A stretch of 13,515 nt of DNA, taken from a bacterium (lineage in GTDB: Bacteria; Verrucomicrobiota; Verrucomicrobiae; Limisphaerales; J093). This document shows, piece by piece, positions 1-6,984 of the stretch. Positions within the stretch are counted from its first letter, which is position 1; each line of letters opens with the position of its first letter. The notes beneath the pieces are model-generated. The model made no database searches, was not told where the DNA came from, and was given only the letters and a program-made list of their open reading frames with translations. The stretch covers positions 1-13,515 of the forward strand of contig JAKCAB010000495.1 of the NCBI GenBank assembly GCA_021839785.1, read 5' to 3'. The position numbers and the translations under genes were made by a program.

Positions 1-9
1 CGTGCCGGA

Positions 10-1044
10 TCATCGGACCGCAGTCCGCGCCTCCAAGATCAGCGTGTAGGCGTTGGGATTGTGAGTGCGCTCGCAGCCAAACCGAAGGCGCAGGAAGGTG
101 CCGATGTGGACGGCCTCGCCGGTGAAACCGTGACCGGCGAAGAGTTCGAGCGTCCGCGCCAGGCTCAGGGTGTTCACGTAGTAGTCGTCCACCGGGCGGA
201 CGACGTGTTCCTCGATCTCGTCCATTTGAAAACAGCCGATGCAGAGGCCCCGCCGCGTCACGCGGCACACCTCCGCCACCGCTGCTTCCAACCCGGCCGG
301 CGAGAGGTGCTCGAACAGATCGTGTACGCACGTGTAGTCGAAGGCCCGGTCCGGCGCGGCCACCGCAAAGGCGTTCCCCACCTTGAAACGTGCCCGCGGA
401 AACAACGCCCGCGCGTTCGCGACGTTCGCTTCGCAGAGGTCAAAACCGGTGTAGTCGAGGAAACGCGCCAGTCCACAGGCCACGAAATAGCGATAATCAT
501 TCGCGGAACCACAGGCCGGTTCGAGCACCGCGGGCCGGTTTGGCAGAGTTTCCAATGCGAGTGCGTCGCGCCAGAGACTCATAAAGGTGCCCAAGACGGA
601 CGGCGAAAAGCCGGCGGTGCCCTGCTCCGTTGCCGCATCGCGCAGAAACGCGCCCAGGTAGTCTGGCACGTTCTGGCCACACGCTTTCGCGGGCAGGCTG
701 GCGCGCGGGGAACGCAGGAAGCCCGGCAACGCGATGCCTTCGGCGTTGTCGGCGCCCGCGTCCAGCCCGGCGGCGATGGCCTGCCAATCTTCCGCGCTGG
801 CGATTTCCCGGGCGGTCCGCAGCAGCCAGTTCATCGCCAGCGCGAAACGGAGTTCGGCGTCCATCAACTCCGCGAAGCGCTCCCCGAAGAGCGCGTGCAG
901 CAGGAAGTGCCGCGTGAGGATGCTCTGCACGTTGAGGCGTGGATCCTCGACGTCGGCCACCAAGTAGTCGCGCAGCATCGCGGCATCGTGCCGCGACCAC
1001 GACCGCGTGAGGCGCTCGGTTTCCCGTTGCAGGGTTTCGTCCAT
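10..1044 (-). CDS. SAM-dependent class I methyltransferase
   Basis: This 344-residue protein is probably a soluble, cytoplasmic S-adenosylmethionine-dependent methyltransferase. The N-terminal half (about 1-165) is helical with no recognised motif and may bind the substrate. The Rossmann methyltransferase fold starts near residue 172, where motif I reads VLEPACGSAND (173-183), a variant of the ExGxGxG loop. An acidic strand end follows at YTGFDLCEANV (198-208). Motif II/III-like NAFAVAAPDRAFDYT leads into HDLFEHLSP (241-249), typical of Methyltransf_11/25 families. The start is ATG and the stop TGA lies at 10-12. It is divergent from the SDR gene with 63 bases between the two starts, so they may share a promoter region. 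The substrate cannot be told from sequence. Family assignment is fairly secure; the function is not. Confidence 0.8.
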   Translation of the reverse strand: MDETLQRETERLTRSWSRHDAAMLRDYLVADVEDPRLNVQSILTRHFLLHALFGERFAELMDAELRFALAMNWLLRTAREIASAEDWQAIAAGLDAGADNAEGIALPGFLRSPRASLPAKACGQNVPDYLGAFLRDAATEQGTAGFSPSVLGTFMSLWRDALALETLPNRPAVLEPACGSANDYRYFVACGLARFLDYTGFDLCEANVANARALFPRARFKVGNAFAVAAPDRAFDYTCVHDLFEHLSPAGLEAAVAEVCRVTRRGLCIGCFQMDEIEEHVVRPVDDYYVNTLSLARTLELFAGHGFTGEAVHIGTFLRLRFGCERTHNPNAYTLILEARTAVR

Positions 1045-1107
1045 TTCGCTGCCGCCGATACTGGCGCCTCCGGGCGGAACCGGCTAGCTTGGAACCTCCG
1101 GATTCGA

Positions 1108-1800
1108 ATGAGCACGGATGACCATCGCCAGGTTTTGATCACCGGTGTAAGCCGCGGGCTGGGGCGCGCGCTGACCGCTGGTTTCATTGAATGCGGTTGC
1201 ATCGTCCTGGGCTGCGCGCGGTCCGCGGAGGCCGTAGCCGAACTCGCCCGCCGTCACCCACCGCCGCACGATTTTGCGACCGTCAATGTCGCCGACGATG
1301 CCGCTGTCCGGGCCTGGGCGACAAAGCTGGTTGCGGCCCACGGCCCACCGGACCTGCTCATCAACAACGCCGCGCTCATCAACCGCAACGCGCCGCTGTG
1401 GGAAGTGCCGGCCGCGGAGTTCGAACGCGTCGTCGCGGTGAATGTAAGCGGTGTCGCCAACGTGATCCGGCATTTCGTGCCGGCGATGGTGGCCCGCCGG
1501 CGGGGCGTGATCGTGAACCTCAGTTCCGGCTGGGGCCGCTCGACGGATGCCGAGGTCGCGCCGTACTGCGCCACCAAGTGGGCGATCGAAGGCTTGACGC
1601 AGGCGCTCGCCCAGGAACTGCCAGCCGGCATGGCGGCCGTGCCGTTGAATCCCGGCATTATCGACACGGAGATGCTGCGCAGTTGCTTCGGCGGTACGGC
1701 CGGCTCGTACCCATCGCCCGCCGAGTGGGCGGCGCGGGCGGTGCCGTTTCTGTTGGGATTGGGGCCGCGCCACAACGGCCAGTCGCTGACGGTCGGTTGA
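1108..1800 (+). CDS. Short-chain dehydrogenase/reductase (SDR)
   Basis: This 230-residue classical-type SDR is an NAD(P)-dependent oxidoreductase with a Rossmann fold. The cofactor loop is TGVSRGLG (12-19). The structural NNAG motif appears as NNAA (86-89), and Asn113 lies in VNVSG. The catalytic Ser is in NLSSGWG (138-143), and the catalytic Tyr153/Lys157 pair in YCATK. The NPGIIDTEM segment (181-189) matches the usual PG(x)xxT loop. A reading frame stays open far upstream, but homology starts only just before the cofactor loop, so the ATG at 1108 is the natural start. The protein is slightly short (a classical SDR is about 250 residues), mainly in the C-terminal substrate loop. The substrate is unknown. 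R17 after the glycine-rich loop and R38 after strand 2 could favour NADP, but this is inference. Confidence 0.9.
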   Translation: MSTDDHRQVLITGVSRGLGRALTAGFIECGCIVLGCARSAEAVAELARRHPPPHDFATVNVADDAAVRAWATKLVAAHGPPDLLINNAALINRNAPLWEVPAAEFERVVAVNVSGVANVIRHFVPAMVARRRGVIVNLSSGWGRSTDAEVAPYCATKWAIEGLTQALAQELPAGMAAVPLNPGIIDTEMLRSCFGGTAGSYPSPAEWAARAVPFLLGLGPRHNGQSLTVG

Positions 1801-1829
1801 CCGCACCGACGCACCGCGGTGCGGAGATT

Positions 1830-1942
1830 GAATTGGGAAGCCAGGAAAGCCGGAAGCCAAAGGTCGCGGTCACCCGATCCTCCTGAGTTCCTGGGTTCCA
1901 AATTGGACCTCTGTGCCTCCGGGTCTCCGTGGCTGTTCGTGG
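1830..1942. repeat. Periodic intergenic word repeats with inverted arms
   Basis: Three 8-base units related to GAAGCCAG lie in the left arm. Positions 1830-1847 and 1888-1905 form an imperfect inverted repeat (15 of 18 positions pair). A separate series of CTCCGTG-like words follows at about 1909-1942. No coding signal was seen. Just upstream, 1811-1822 is a perfect 12-base palindrome, GCACCGCGGTGC, 11 bases after the SDR stop. The stretch resembles dispersed short-word repeats found in many environmental genomes; that comparison is from memory. Confidence 0.6.
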
Positions 1943-2014
1943 TAGGGCGGGCGGTCCCCAGCCCACCGGGATGCGGGGACACTTCGGCGGCGCGCTCGGA
2001 GAGCGCGCCCTACC
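1941..2014. repeat. Cloverleaf-like palindromic element
   Basis: The outer arms GGTAGGGCG (1941-1949) and CGCCCTACC (2006-2014) are perfectly complementary. Inside lie GTCCCC/GGGGAC (1953-1958 with 1975-1980) and a tight hairpin, GCGCGCTC/GAGCGCGC with a GGA loop (1990-2008). The short last bases of the outer and inner stems overlap, so alternative folds compete. This architecture fits a REP- or MITE-like mobile palindrome. No transposase is nearby. Confidence 0.6.
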
Positions 2015-2051
2015 TTCCTGTCCGGCAGGCGCGCCGCTTTCCCAAGGGCTT

Positions 2052-2088
2052 GCCAACTCGCGAAAGCCGCCGGCGCTTCGCCAGTTGC
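2052..2088. repeat. Imperfect hairpin upstream of the UbiA gene
   Basis: Positions 2052-2067 and 2075-2088 form an imperfect inverted repeat around a 7-base loop, 36 bases before the UbiA-family start codon. It could be another palindromic element or a structure in the 5' leader. Nothing identifies it as a known riboswitch. The rest of 1801-2124 holds no gene that I can support. Confidence 0.4.
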
Positions 2089-2124
2089 GGGGCGCGGCAG
2101 TTTCCTGCTTACCTCTCGCCGCAC

Positions 2125-2997
2125 ATGGCGTTGTCCCCGACCCAATCGGAATGGAAGCTGCGTCCCCTGCTCGTGCTGGGGCGGGTGTCGAACCTGCCCA
2201 CGCTCTGGTCGAACTGCGTGGCCGGTTGGGTGCTGGGCGGGGGCGGCGCGCCGGGCCGCTTTGTGTCGCTGTGCCTCGGCGCGACGTTCCTGTACGTGGC
2301 CGGCATGTATTTGAACGACGCCTTCGACGTGGCCTTCGACCAGCAACGCCGCCGCGAACGTCCCATTCCTTCCGGCCAGATCAGCCTGGCGACGGTGTGG
2401 CGGCTGGGCTGGGTCTGGCTGGCGCTGGGCGTGGCGAGTTTCGCATTTCTGGGCCGGACTTGTCTGGTGCTCGCGTGCGTCCTGGCGGCAACGATTGTCC
2501 TCTACAACGCCATCCACAAACGCACCACGCTGTCGGTGGTCTTGATGGGCCTGTGCCGGTTTCTCGTTTACCTGCTGGCGGCCGGGGCGACACGGGGCGT
2601 CCACGGCGCGGCCATTTGGGCCGGGCTGGCCTTGGGCTTGTACGTCGGCGGCCTCAGCTACCTGGCCCGCAAGGAATCGATCCGCGGCCCCGTGCGGTGG
2701 GGACCGGTGCTCACGCTGGCCGCGCCGATCGTGCTGGCCTTGCTGGCGAACGGACCCGATTACCGCGAGCGCGCCTTTTATCTCAGCCTCCTGCTGGTCC
2801 TGTGGATTCTGCCCGCCCTGCGCTTTGTGTTTCGCAAAGAGCCCCGCCAAATCGGCTTCGCGGTATCCAAGCTCCTGGCCGGCATCGTGCTCGTGGACCT
2901 GCTGGCGACAGCGGGCGAGCCGTGGGGCGTGGTGCCCGCGTTCGGTGCGCTGTTCGTTCTGGCCTTGGCGCTGCAACGGTACGTCCCCGCCACGTGA
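2125..2997 (+). CDS. UbiA-family membrane prenyltransferase
   Basis: This 290-residue polytopic membrane protein of the UbiA superfamily transfers a prenyl chain from a prenyl diphosphate to an acceptor. The first Asp-rich motif is complete: N64-D65-x2-D68-x3-D72, followed by ERPIPSG (78-84), the usual end of that loop. About eight or nine hydrophobic segments can be seen. The second Asp-rich motif is not evident; the equivalent loop reads SYLARKES (178-185). The ATG at 2125 was chosen because upstream sequence in the same frame is repeat-derived and not protein-like, and the typical RVSNLPTLW start of the family follows about 20 residues in. It is 74 bases upstream of alanine dehydrogenase on the same strand. 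The acceptor is unknown. EboC-type or other secondary UbiA paralogues are possible, while a core menaquinone enzyme seems less likely. Confidence 0.82.
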   Translation: MALSPTQSEWKLRPLLVLGRVSNLPTLWSNCVAGWVLGGGGAPGRFVSLCLGATFLYVAGMYLNDAFDVAFDQQRRRERPIPSGQISLATVWRLGWVWLALGVASFAFLGRTCLVLACVLAATIVLYNAIHKRTTLSVVLMGLCRFLVYLLAAGATRGVHGAAIWAGLALGLYVGGLSYLARKESIRGPVRWGPVLTLAAPIVLALLANGPDYRERAFYLSLLLVLWILPALRFVFRKEPRQIGFAVSKLLAGIVLVDLLATAGEPWGVVPAFGALFVLALALQRYVPAT

Positions 2998-3071
2998 CCG
3001 CCCACCGCCGGGCCGTTCGCTTGTTCTCGATTCGATTTGTCGCCCGCGCCAGCGCATGCCACGTTGCCGGC

Positions 3072-4172
3072 ATGATCATCGGCATTCCCAAGGAGATTAA
3101 ACGCAACGAGGCGCGCGTTGGCCTGCTCCCGTCGGCCGCGTACTTGTTGATCCAGCGCGGCCATGAAGTCCTGGTAGAACGGGGCGCGGGTGCCGGCGCG
3201 GGTTTTCCGGACAGCGACTACGAGCGGGCCGGCGCCCAATTGGTGGCCGATCATGCGCGCACCTTCGAACGCGCGGAGTTGGTCGTGAAGGTCAAGGAAC
3301 CGCAGCCCGAAGAGTACGGCCTGCTGCGGCCGGGCCAGACGCTGTTCACTTATCTGCACCTGGCACCGGATCGGGCGTTGACGGAAGCACTGCTTCGCTC
3401 CGGTGTGACCGGCATCGCGTACGAGACCGTCGAGGTCAACCGCCGGCTGCCGCTGCTCGAACCGATGAGCGAGATCGCCGGGCGCATGTCGGTGTTCGTA
3501 GGCGCGTACTTTTTGGCCAAGCACACCGGCGGCAGCGGCACGTTGCTGGGCGGCGTGCCGGGGGTGTTGCCGGGACGCGTGGTGGTGTTGGGCGGCGGCA
3601 CCTCGGGCATCAACGCCGCGCGCATGGCCACCGGGTTGGGCGCGGACGTGACGATTCTGGAGGTGGACCTGGAGCGGATGCGTTTCCTCGACATCACGCT
3701 GCACACGGCGCACACGCTGTATTCGAGCGAGGCGCACCTCATGGATTTGTTGCCGTCGGTGGACCTGCTGATCGGCGCCGTGCTGGTGCCCGGCCCCAAG
3801 GCGCCGAAACTGATCCACCGTGAAATGCTCCGCTGCATGAGACCCGGCAGCGTGTTGGTGGACATTGCGATCGACCAGGGCGGTTGCGCCGAGACTTCGC
3901 ATCCGACCACGCATGACCAGCCGACCTTCGTCGAGGAAGGCGTGCTCCATTACTGCGTGGCCAACATGCCCGGCGCCTACGCGCGCACCGCGACCCAGGC
4001 CTTGACCAACGTGACGTTCCCGTACGTGGAAGCGCTGGCGGACCACGGCTTGAAGGAAGCCTGCCGGCGGCACCCGTCATTGGTCTCCGGCATCAACGTC
4101 CAAGGTGGCAAGTTGACCTGCCGGGCCGTCGCCGAGGCGCATTCAATGCCGTTCACGGCGCCGGAGTGCTGA
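3072..4172 (+). CDS. ald: Alanine dehydrogenase
   Basis: This NAD-dependent L-alanine dehydrogenase catalyses reversible oxidative deamination of alanine to pyruvate and ammonium. At 366 residues it is close to the usual 370. The family's active-site residues are in their canonical positions: Arg15, Lys75 (in VKVKEP), His96 (in YLHLA), Glu118 and Asp268 (in DIAIDQGG). The NAD loop is VVLGGGTSGINAA (171-183), where most relatives have GGGVVG, and the strand-end acid is shifted to ILEVD (195-199). The C-terminal HYCVANMPGAYARTAT block is the family signature. Start is ATG at 3072, directly before the MIIGIPKEIK N-terminus typical of the family. No clear Shine-Dalgarno sequence is present. The gene ends 11 bases from the convergent thiS stop, so there is no space for a dedicated terminator. 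Confidence 0.96.
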   Translation: MIIGIPKEIKRNEARVGLLPSAAYLLIQRGHEVLVERGAGAGAGFPDSDYERAGAQLVADHARTFERAELVVKVKEPQPEEYGLLRPGQTLFTYLHLAPDRALTEALLRSGVTGIAYETVEVNRRLPLLEPMSEIAGRMSVFVGAYFLAKHTGGSGTLLGGVPGVLPGRVVVLGGGTSGINAARMATGLGADVTILEVDLERMRFLDITLHTAHTLYSSEAHLMDLLPSVDLLIGAVLVPGPKAPKLIHREMLRCMRPGSVLVDIAIDQGGCAETSHPTTHDQPTFVEEGVLHYCVANMPGAYARTATQALTNVTFPYVEALADHGLKEACRRHPSLVSGINVQGGKLTCRAVAEAHSMPFTAPEC

Positions 4173-4183
4173 GCCGCCGCGAA

Positions 4184-4393
4184 TCACCCGCCCGCGACGA
4201 TCTTCACGATCTCCAAGCGATCGCCGGCCTGCACGGTGCGGTGCGGGAACTCGGACGGCGCCACCGCCTCGCCGTTCTGCTCCACCACCACACTGCGCGG
4301 ATACAAACCCTGGACCTGAAGGAACTGCTCGATTGTGCACGGCACTTCACAGGTTACCGGTTGACCGTTGGCATGAACCACGTCCGCTGCCAT
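4184..4393 (-). CDS. thiS: Sulfur carrier protein ThiS
   Basis: This 69-residue ubiquitin-like sulfur carrier of thiazole synthesis is made as a thiocarboxylate on its C-terminal glycine and donates sulfur to thiazole synthase ThiG. The C-terminus ends in the diagnostic VAGG. Other family features are NGQPV near the N-terminus, an SVVVEQNGEAVAP strand-turn (34-46), and the AGDRLEIVKIV block (56-66). The ATG is preceded by an AGGAG Shine-Dalgarno sequence eight bases upstream (on the minus strand). It lies 38 bases downstream of thiH on the same strand, forming a short thiH-thiS pair. thiG and thiF are not in the window. Confidence 0.93.
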   Translation of the reverse strand: MAADVVHANGQPVTCEVPCTIEQFLQVQGLYPRSVVVEQNGEAVAPSEFPHRTVQAGDRLEIVKIVAGG

Positions 4394-4431
4394 GACTCGC
4401 TCCTGGTTGACTGATCCGCCGAGTCGCGCGC

Positions 4432-5637
4432 TCAGGCCGTAAGCGCCGCGTCCCAATCCTTCCACACCGGTTCGTAGCCGAGGCGGCGAATCCGCTCCGC
4501 CACTTCGTTCGGCGAGCGTTCGTCGGCGATGTTGAACTGGCCCGTCGCCTCCGGCGCGCCGCCCTCGCCGTTCGTGGCCCATTCGCTGGCGCCCAATTCC
4601 ACGATGCGCCCGCGCTCGGTGCGATGCAGCTTCTCGCGCCCCGCGCCCGTGTAGCCGCCCGGTTCGGTGTGGCTCCCCGCGCTGATGAGCGTGATGCCGA
4701 GCGGTATCAAACCATCCCGCAACGCCGCCGGCTCGCGCGTGGACAGCACCAGCCCCACGTCCGGAAACATCAGGCGAAACGCGCAGACGAGCTGCACCAT
4801 TTCGCGGTCGGTCAGGTGCGTCAGCGGTTGAAATTGCCCGGCACAAGGTCGCAGCCGCGGAATCGAAATGGTGAGTTGCGACGTCCAGCAATGCCGCAGC
4901 AGGTATTGCGCGTGCGCCGCCAGGCAAATGGCCTCGCGCCGCCAGTCGGCCAGGCCGTACAAGGCGCCGATGCCCAACCGCCGAAAGCCGGCCGCGTAGG
5001 CGCGCTCGGGTGTTTCCAGGCGCCACTCGAAGTTCCGCTTCGGCCCGGAAGTGTGCAGGTCGGCGTACAACGTCCGATCGTACGTTTCCTGGTACACCAC
5101 CAGGCCCTCCGCGCCGGCCGCCACCAGCGGGCGGTATTCCTCGGTCGCCATCGGCCCGACTTCGAGCGAAATGCTCGGCACCTCCGCGTGCAGGGCGGCA
5201 ATGCAGTCGCGCAGGTAGCCTTCCGAGATGAACCGCGGATGCTCGCCCGCCACGAGCAGAAGGTTGCGAAACCCTTGGTCCTTCAACGCCCGCGCCTCGC
5301 GCAACACCTCGTCCACACTCAGGGTCACGCGCAGAATCGGGTGGTCGCGCGAGAAGCCGCAATAACGGCAGTTGTTGATGCACTCGTTCGAGAGGTAAAG
5401 CGGGGCGAACAGGCGAATCACGCGACCAAACCGCTGCCGGGTCAAAGCCTGCGCCCGGCGCGCCAGCTCTTCCAGAACCTCGCCAGCCGCGGGCGAGATC
5501 AGACAGGCAAAATCAGCCAGCGCCGGCTCGGCAATCCGCAAACTAGCGGCGACGGCTTGGCGATCGGCGGCGCAGGCCAACTCGTGGAGGCGGGTCAACG
5601 GCAGGGCGTCAAACTCAGCAACAAAACTCACGTCCAA
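4432..5637 (-). CDS. thiH: 2-iminoacetate synthase ThiH (radical SAM)
   Basis: This radical-SAM tyrosine lyase cleaves tyrosine to dehydroglycine (2-iminoacetate) and p-cresol, supplying the glycine unit of the thiamine thiazole in anaerobes and many facultative bacteria. The [4Fe-4S] motif C86-x3-C90-x2-C93 lies in NECINNCRYCGF. Other family blocks are LLVAGEHPRF, LEVGPM, VVYQETYD, LGIGALYGL and SIPRLRPC. The C-terminal region ends in the usual EWATNGEGGAPEATGQF segment (344-360). Length 401 is slightly above the usual 360-380. The 5'-most start is TTG at 5635-5637, and an in-frame GTG two codons later is an equally plausible start; neither has a strong Shine-Dalgarno. It is the first gene of the thiH-thiS pair. 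No TPP riboswitch was recognised upstream. Confidence 0.94.
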   Translation of the reverse strand: MDVSFVAEFDALPLTRLHELACAADRQAVAASLRIAEPALADFACLISPAAGEVLEELARRAQALTRQRFGRVIRLFAPLYLSNECINNCRYCGFSRDHPILRVTLSVDEVLREARALKDQGFRNLLLVAGEHPRFISEGYLRDCIAALHAEVPSISLEVGPMATEEYRPLVAAGAEGLVVYQETYDRTLYADLHTSGPKRNFEWRLETPERAYAAGFRRLGIGALYGLADWRREAICLAAHAQYLLRHCWTSQLTISIPRLRPCAGQFQPLTHLTDREMVQLVCAFRLMFPDVGLVLSTREPAALRDGLIPLGITLISAGSHTEPGGYTGAGREKLHRTERGRIVELGASEWATNGEGGAPEATGQFNIADERSPNEVAERIRRLGYEPVWKDWDAALTA

Positions 5638-6072
5638 AGCATAGCGTTCCCGCCGGGTCTGTCGAGGCGACGAACGCGCCGGTCATTCCCGCGGCCGCTC
5701 GTTTTTTGGCGCGCGATCGTCCCGGTCGCAGCCGCCGGGTCTGGTCAACGGAAAGGTTCGCTGACTTCGGTACATCAAAAGTTCAACAATGTCGCGGTTC
5801 CAAGGCTCGGTGCGGGTGGCGGGTTGGACACCCGCGCTGCTGTCGCTCAACGCCACGTTCTCCCTTGCGGGCAACTTTTGTCGCAATTGCGACATTTTTT
5901 GTGCCAGGCGGCCACTTCCCGTTTCCCCCGACTGGGCAACGGGCCTTGACCGATCCGACCGTTGGCAAGCAGTCAGGCCCGTGAATCTCAGCCAGAGACT
6001 GAGCGGCGCCGCTGGCCGCCTCGGCACACCGTTTTAACTTCCCGCCGCCGCCGCACCTGTTATTCTGCCGTC
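5638..6072. other. Divergent intergenic region between thiH and the carotenoid gene
   Basis: This is a 435-base stretch with no convincing coding signal. It holds an 11-base direct repeat CGCCGGGTCTG (5651-5661 and 5733-5743), a short hairpin GCGGGT/ACCCGC with a 5-base loop (5819-5835), and the 16-base palindrome listed separately. Promoters for both flanking genes must lie here, but I cannot assign -35/-10 boxes with confidence. Confidence 0.6.
5879..5894. promoter_or_regulatory. Perfect 16-base palindrome, candidate operator
   Basis: TGTCGCAATTGCGACA is a perfect self-complementary 16-mer flanked by T-rich runs (TTT before, TTTTTT after). It is AT-richer at its centre than the surrounding GC-rich DNA and stands out clearly. 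Its place between two divergently transcribed genes fits a site for a dimeric transcription factor. The regulator and regulated gene are unknown. A transcription terminator is less likely because no gene reads into it from either side. Confidence 0.45.
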
Positions 6073-6984
6073 ATGCCCAACCACCGCGAACCGGTTTTCG
6101 CTTCGCCGCCGCGAGCCTCGTCCCTGGCGGCGAATGCCCGCCTGCCCAGCGCCTACGCTGAACCCATCCACCGCGTGGCGTTCGGCGTATTCCTGGTACT
6201 GACGCTGCCGGTGTGGGTGGCCACGTTGGTCCAGCCGCGCCTGCCCGGGGCCTGGCAATGGGTGGATGGGATTTACATCGCGCTGGCGGCGATCACCATC
6301 CTGACCTGCCTGGCCCGCCGCCTGCCCTGGCAGAATGTCGCGGCGCTCGGCCTGGTGATCTTCTTCACGTCGGGGATGATGCTGGCGGTGGCGGTGCAAT
6401 CCGGTTTTCCGCTGGGGCGACTCGAGTTCAGCACCGATTTCGGGCCGCGGCTGCTGGGTTTCGTCGCCTGGCCGATGCCGTTTCTTTGGGTCGCCGTGCT
6501 GCTGGCTTCGCGGCAGTGCGCGAAAGTGATCCTGCGCCCCTGGCGCCGCCAGAAGGGTTACGGGTGGCTCTTGCTCGGCGTTTCGATCGGGCTGGCGGTG
6601 CTCCAAGCGCTCGCGCTCGAACCTTTGGGCCATCGCGTCAAAACCTGGTGGTCCTGGGCCGACGTGGACCGACCCCTGAGTTGGTACGGCGCTCCCCTTG
6701 GCGCCCTCATCGCCACCCCCTTGCTGATCGCCGCCTTGCTGGTGCTGGCCACCCCGTGGCTGCTGCCGAAACGACCCACCGGCCAGGCGCCGCCTTTCGA
6801 GCCCGTCGTGCTCTGGCTCGCATTGGAAGGCTGGTTTGGCCTGGGCAATCTGCGTGCCGGGCTGGTGGTGCCCGGCGCAATCGCCCTGGCGGCGATGGCC
6901 GCCGTGGGCGTGCTGGCCTGGCGCGGGCGGCAGTTCACGGCGTTTTCGCCGACGCCGCACGCCGAGCCAGCTTCAGCCGCGTGA
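6073..6984 (+). CDS. Carotenoid biosynthesis protein, CruF/DUF422-like
   Basis: This 303-residue membrane protein has about seven hydrophobic segments. The family blocks I recognise are SGFPLGRLEFSTDFGPRLLGF (110-130) and the following hydrophobic segment (131-145), which match the TGFPFGxYxYTDxLGPxL pattern. Later LALEPLGHRVKTWWSW (180-195) and YGAPLGALIA (205-214) match the DPxMVxxGxWxW and GIPxSNFxGW blocks. Known members are carotenoid 1',2'-hydratases (CruF) and related membrane enzymes. The canonical Asp before the Pro is Glu here, and the SNF is GAL, so the subfamily may differ in chemistry. The ATG at 6073 is chosen because hydrophobic and family sequence follows it, while upstream in-frame residues are low-complexity and Arg-rich. 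No other carotenoid gene is nearby. Confidence 0.7.
   Translation: MPNHREPVFASPPRASSLAANARLPSAYAEPIHRVAFGVFLVLTLPVWVATLVQPRLPGAWQWVDGIYIALAAITILTCLARRLPWQNVAALGLVIFFTSGMMLAVAVQSGFPLGRLEFSTDFGPRLLGFVAWPMPFLWVAVLLASRQCAKVILRPWRRQKGYGWLLLGVSIGLAVLQALALEPLGHRVKTWWSWADVDRPLSWYGAPLGALIATPLLIAALLVLATPWLLPKRPTGQAPPFEPVVLWLALEGWFGLGNLRAGLVVPGAIALAAMAAVGVLAWRGRQFTAFSPTPHAEPASAA

Noticed and set aside
61..1107. Long in-frame extension upstream of the SDR gene
   Set aside because: It is antisense to the methyltransferase, shows no SDR or other homology pattern, and is a high-GC shadow frame.
1929..3071. Long in-frame extension upstream of alanine dehydrogenase
   Set aside because: It overlaps the UbiA gene in another frame and lacks any family pattern; alanine dehydrogenase starts naturally at 3072.
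2778..4073. 431-codon antisense frame over ald
   Set aside because: It is His/Arg/Gln-rich shadow sequence opposite a well-supported gene.
5638..5760. TPP riboswitch upstream of thiH
   Set aside because: I could not find the conserved CUGAGA and related core elements in the right order on the minus strand.
5880..5910. Sigma-54 promoter on the minus strand (TGGCAC near 5903)
   Set aside because: The -24-like half is present, but the spacing-correct -12 position reads GT instead of GC, so the match is incomplete.
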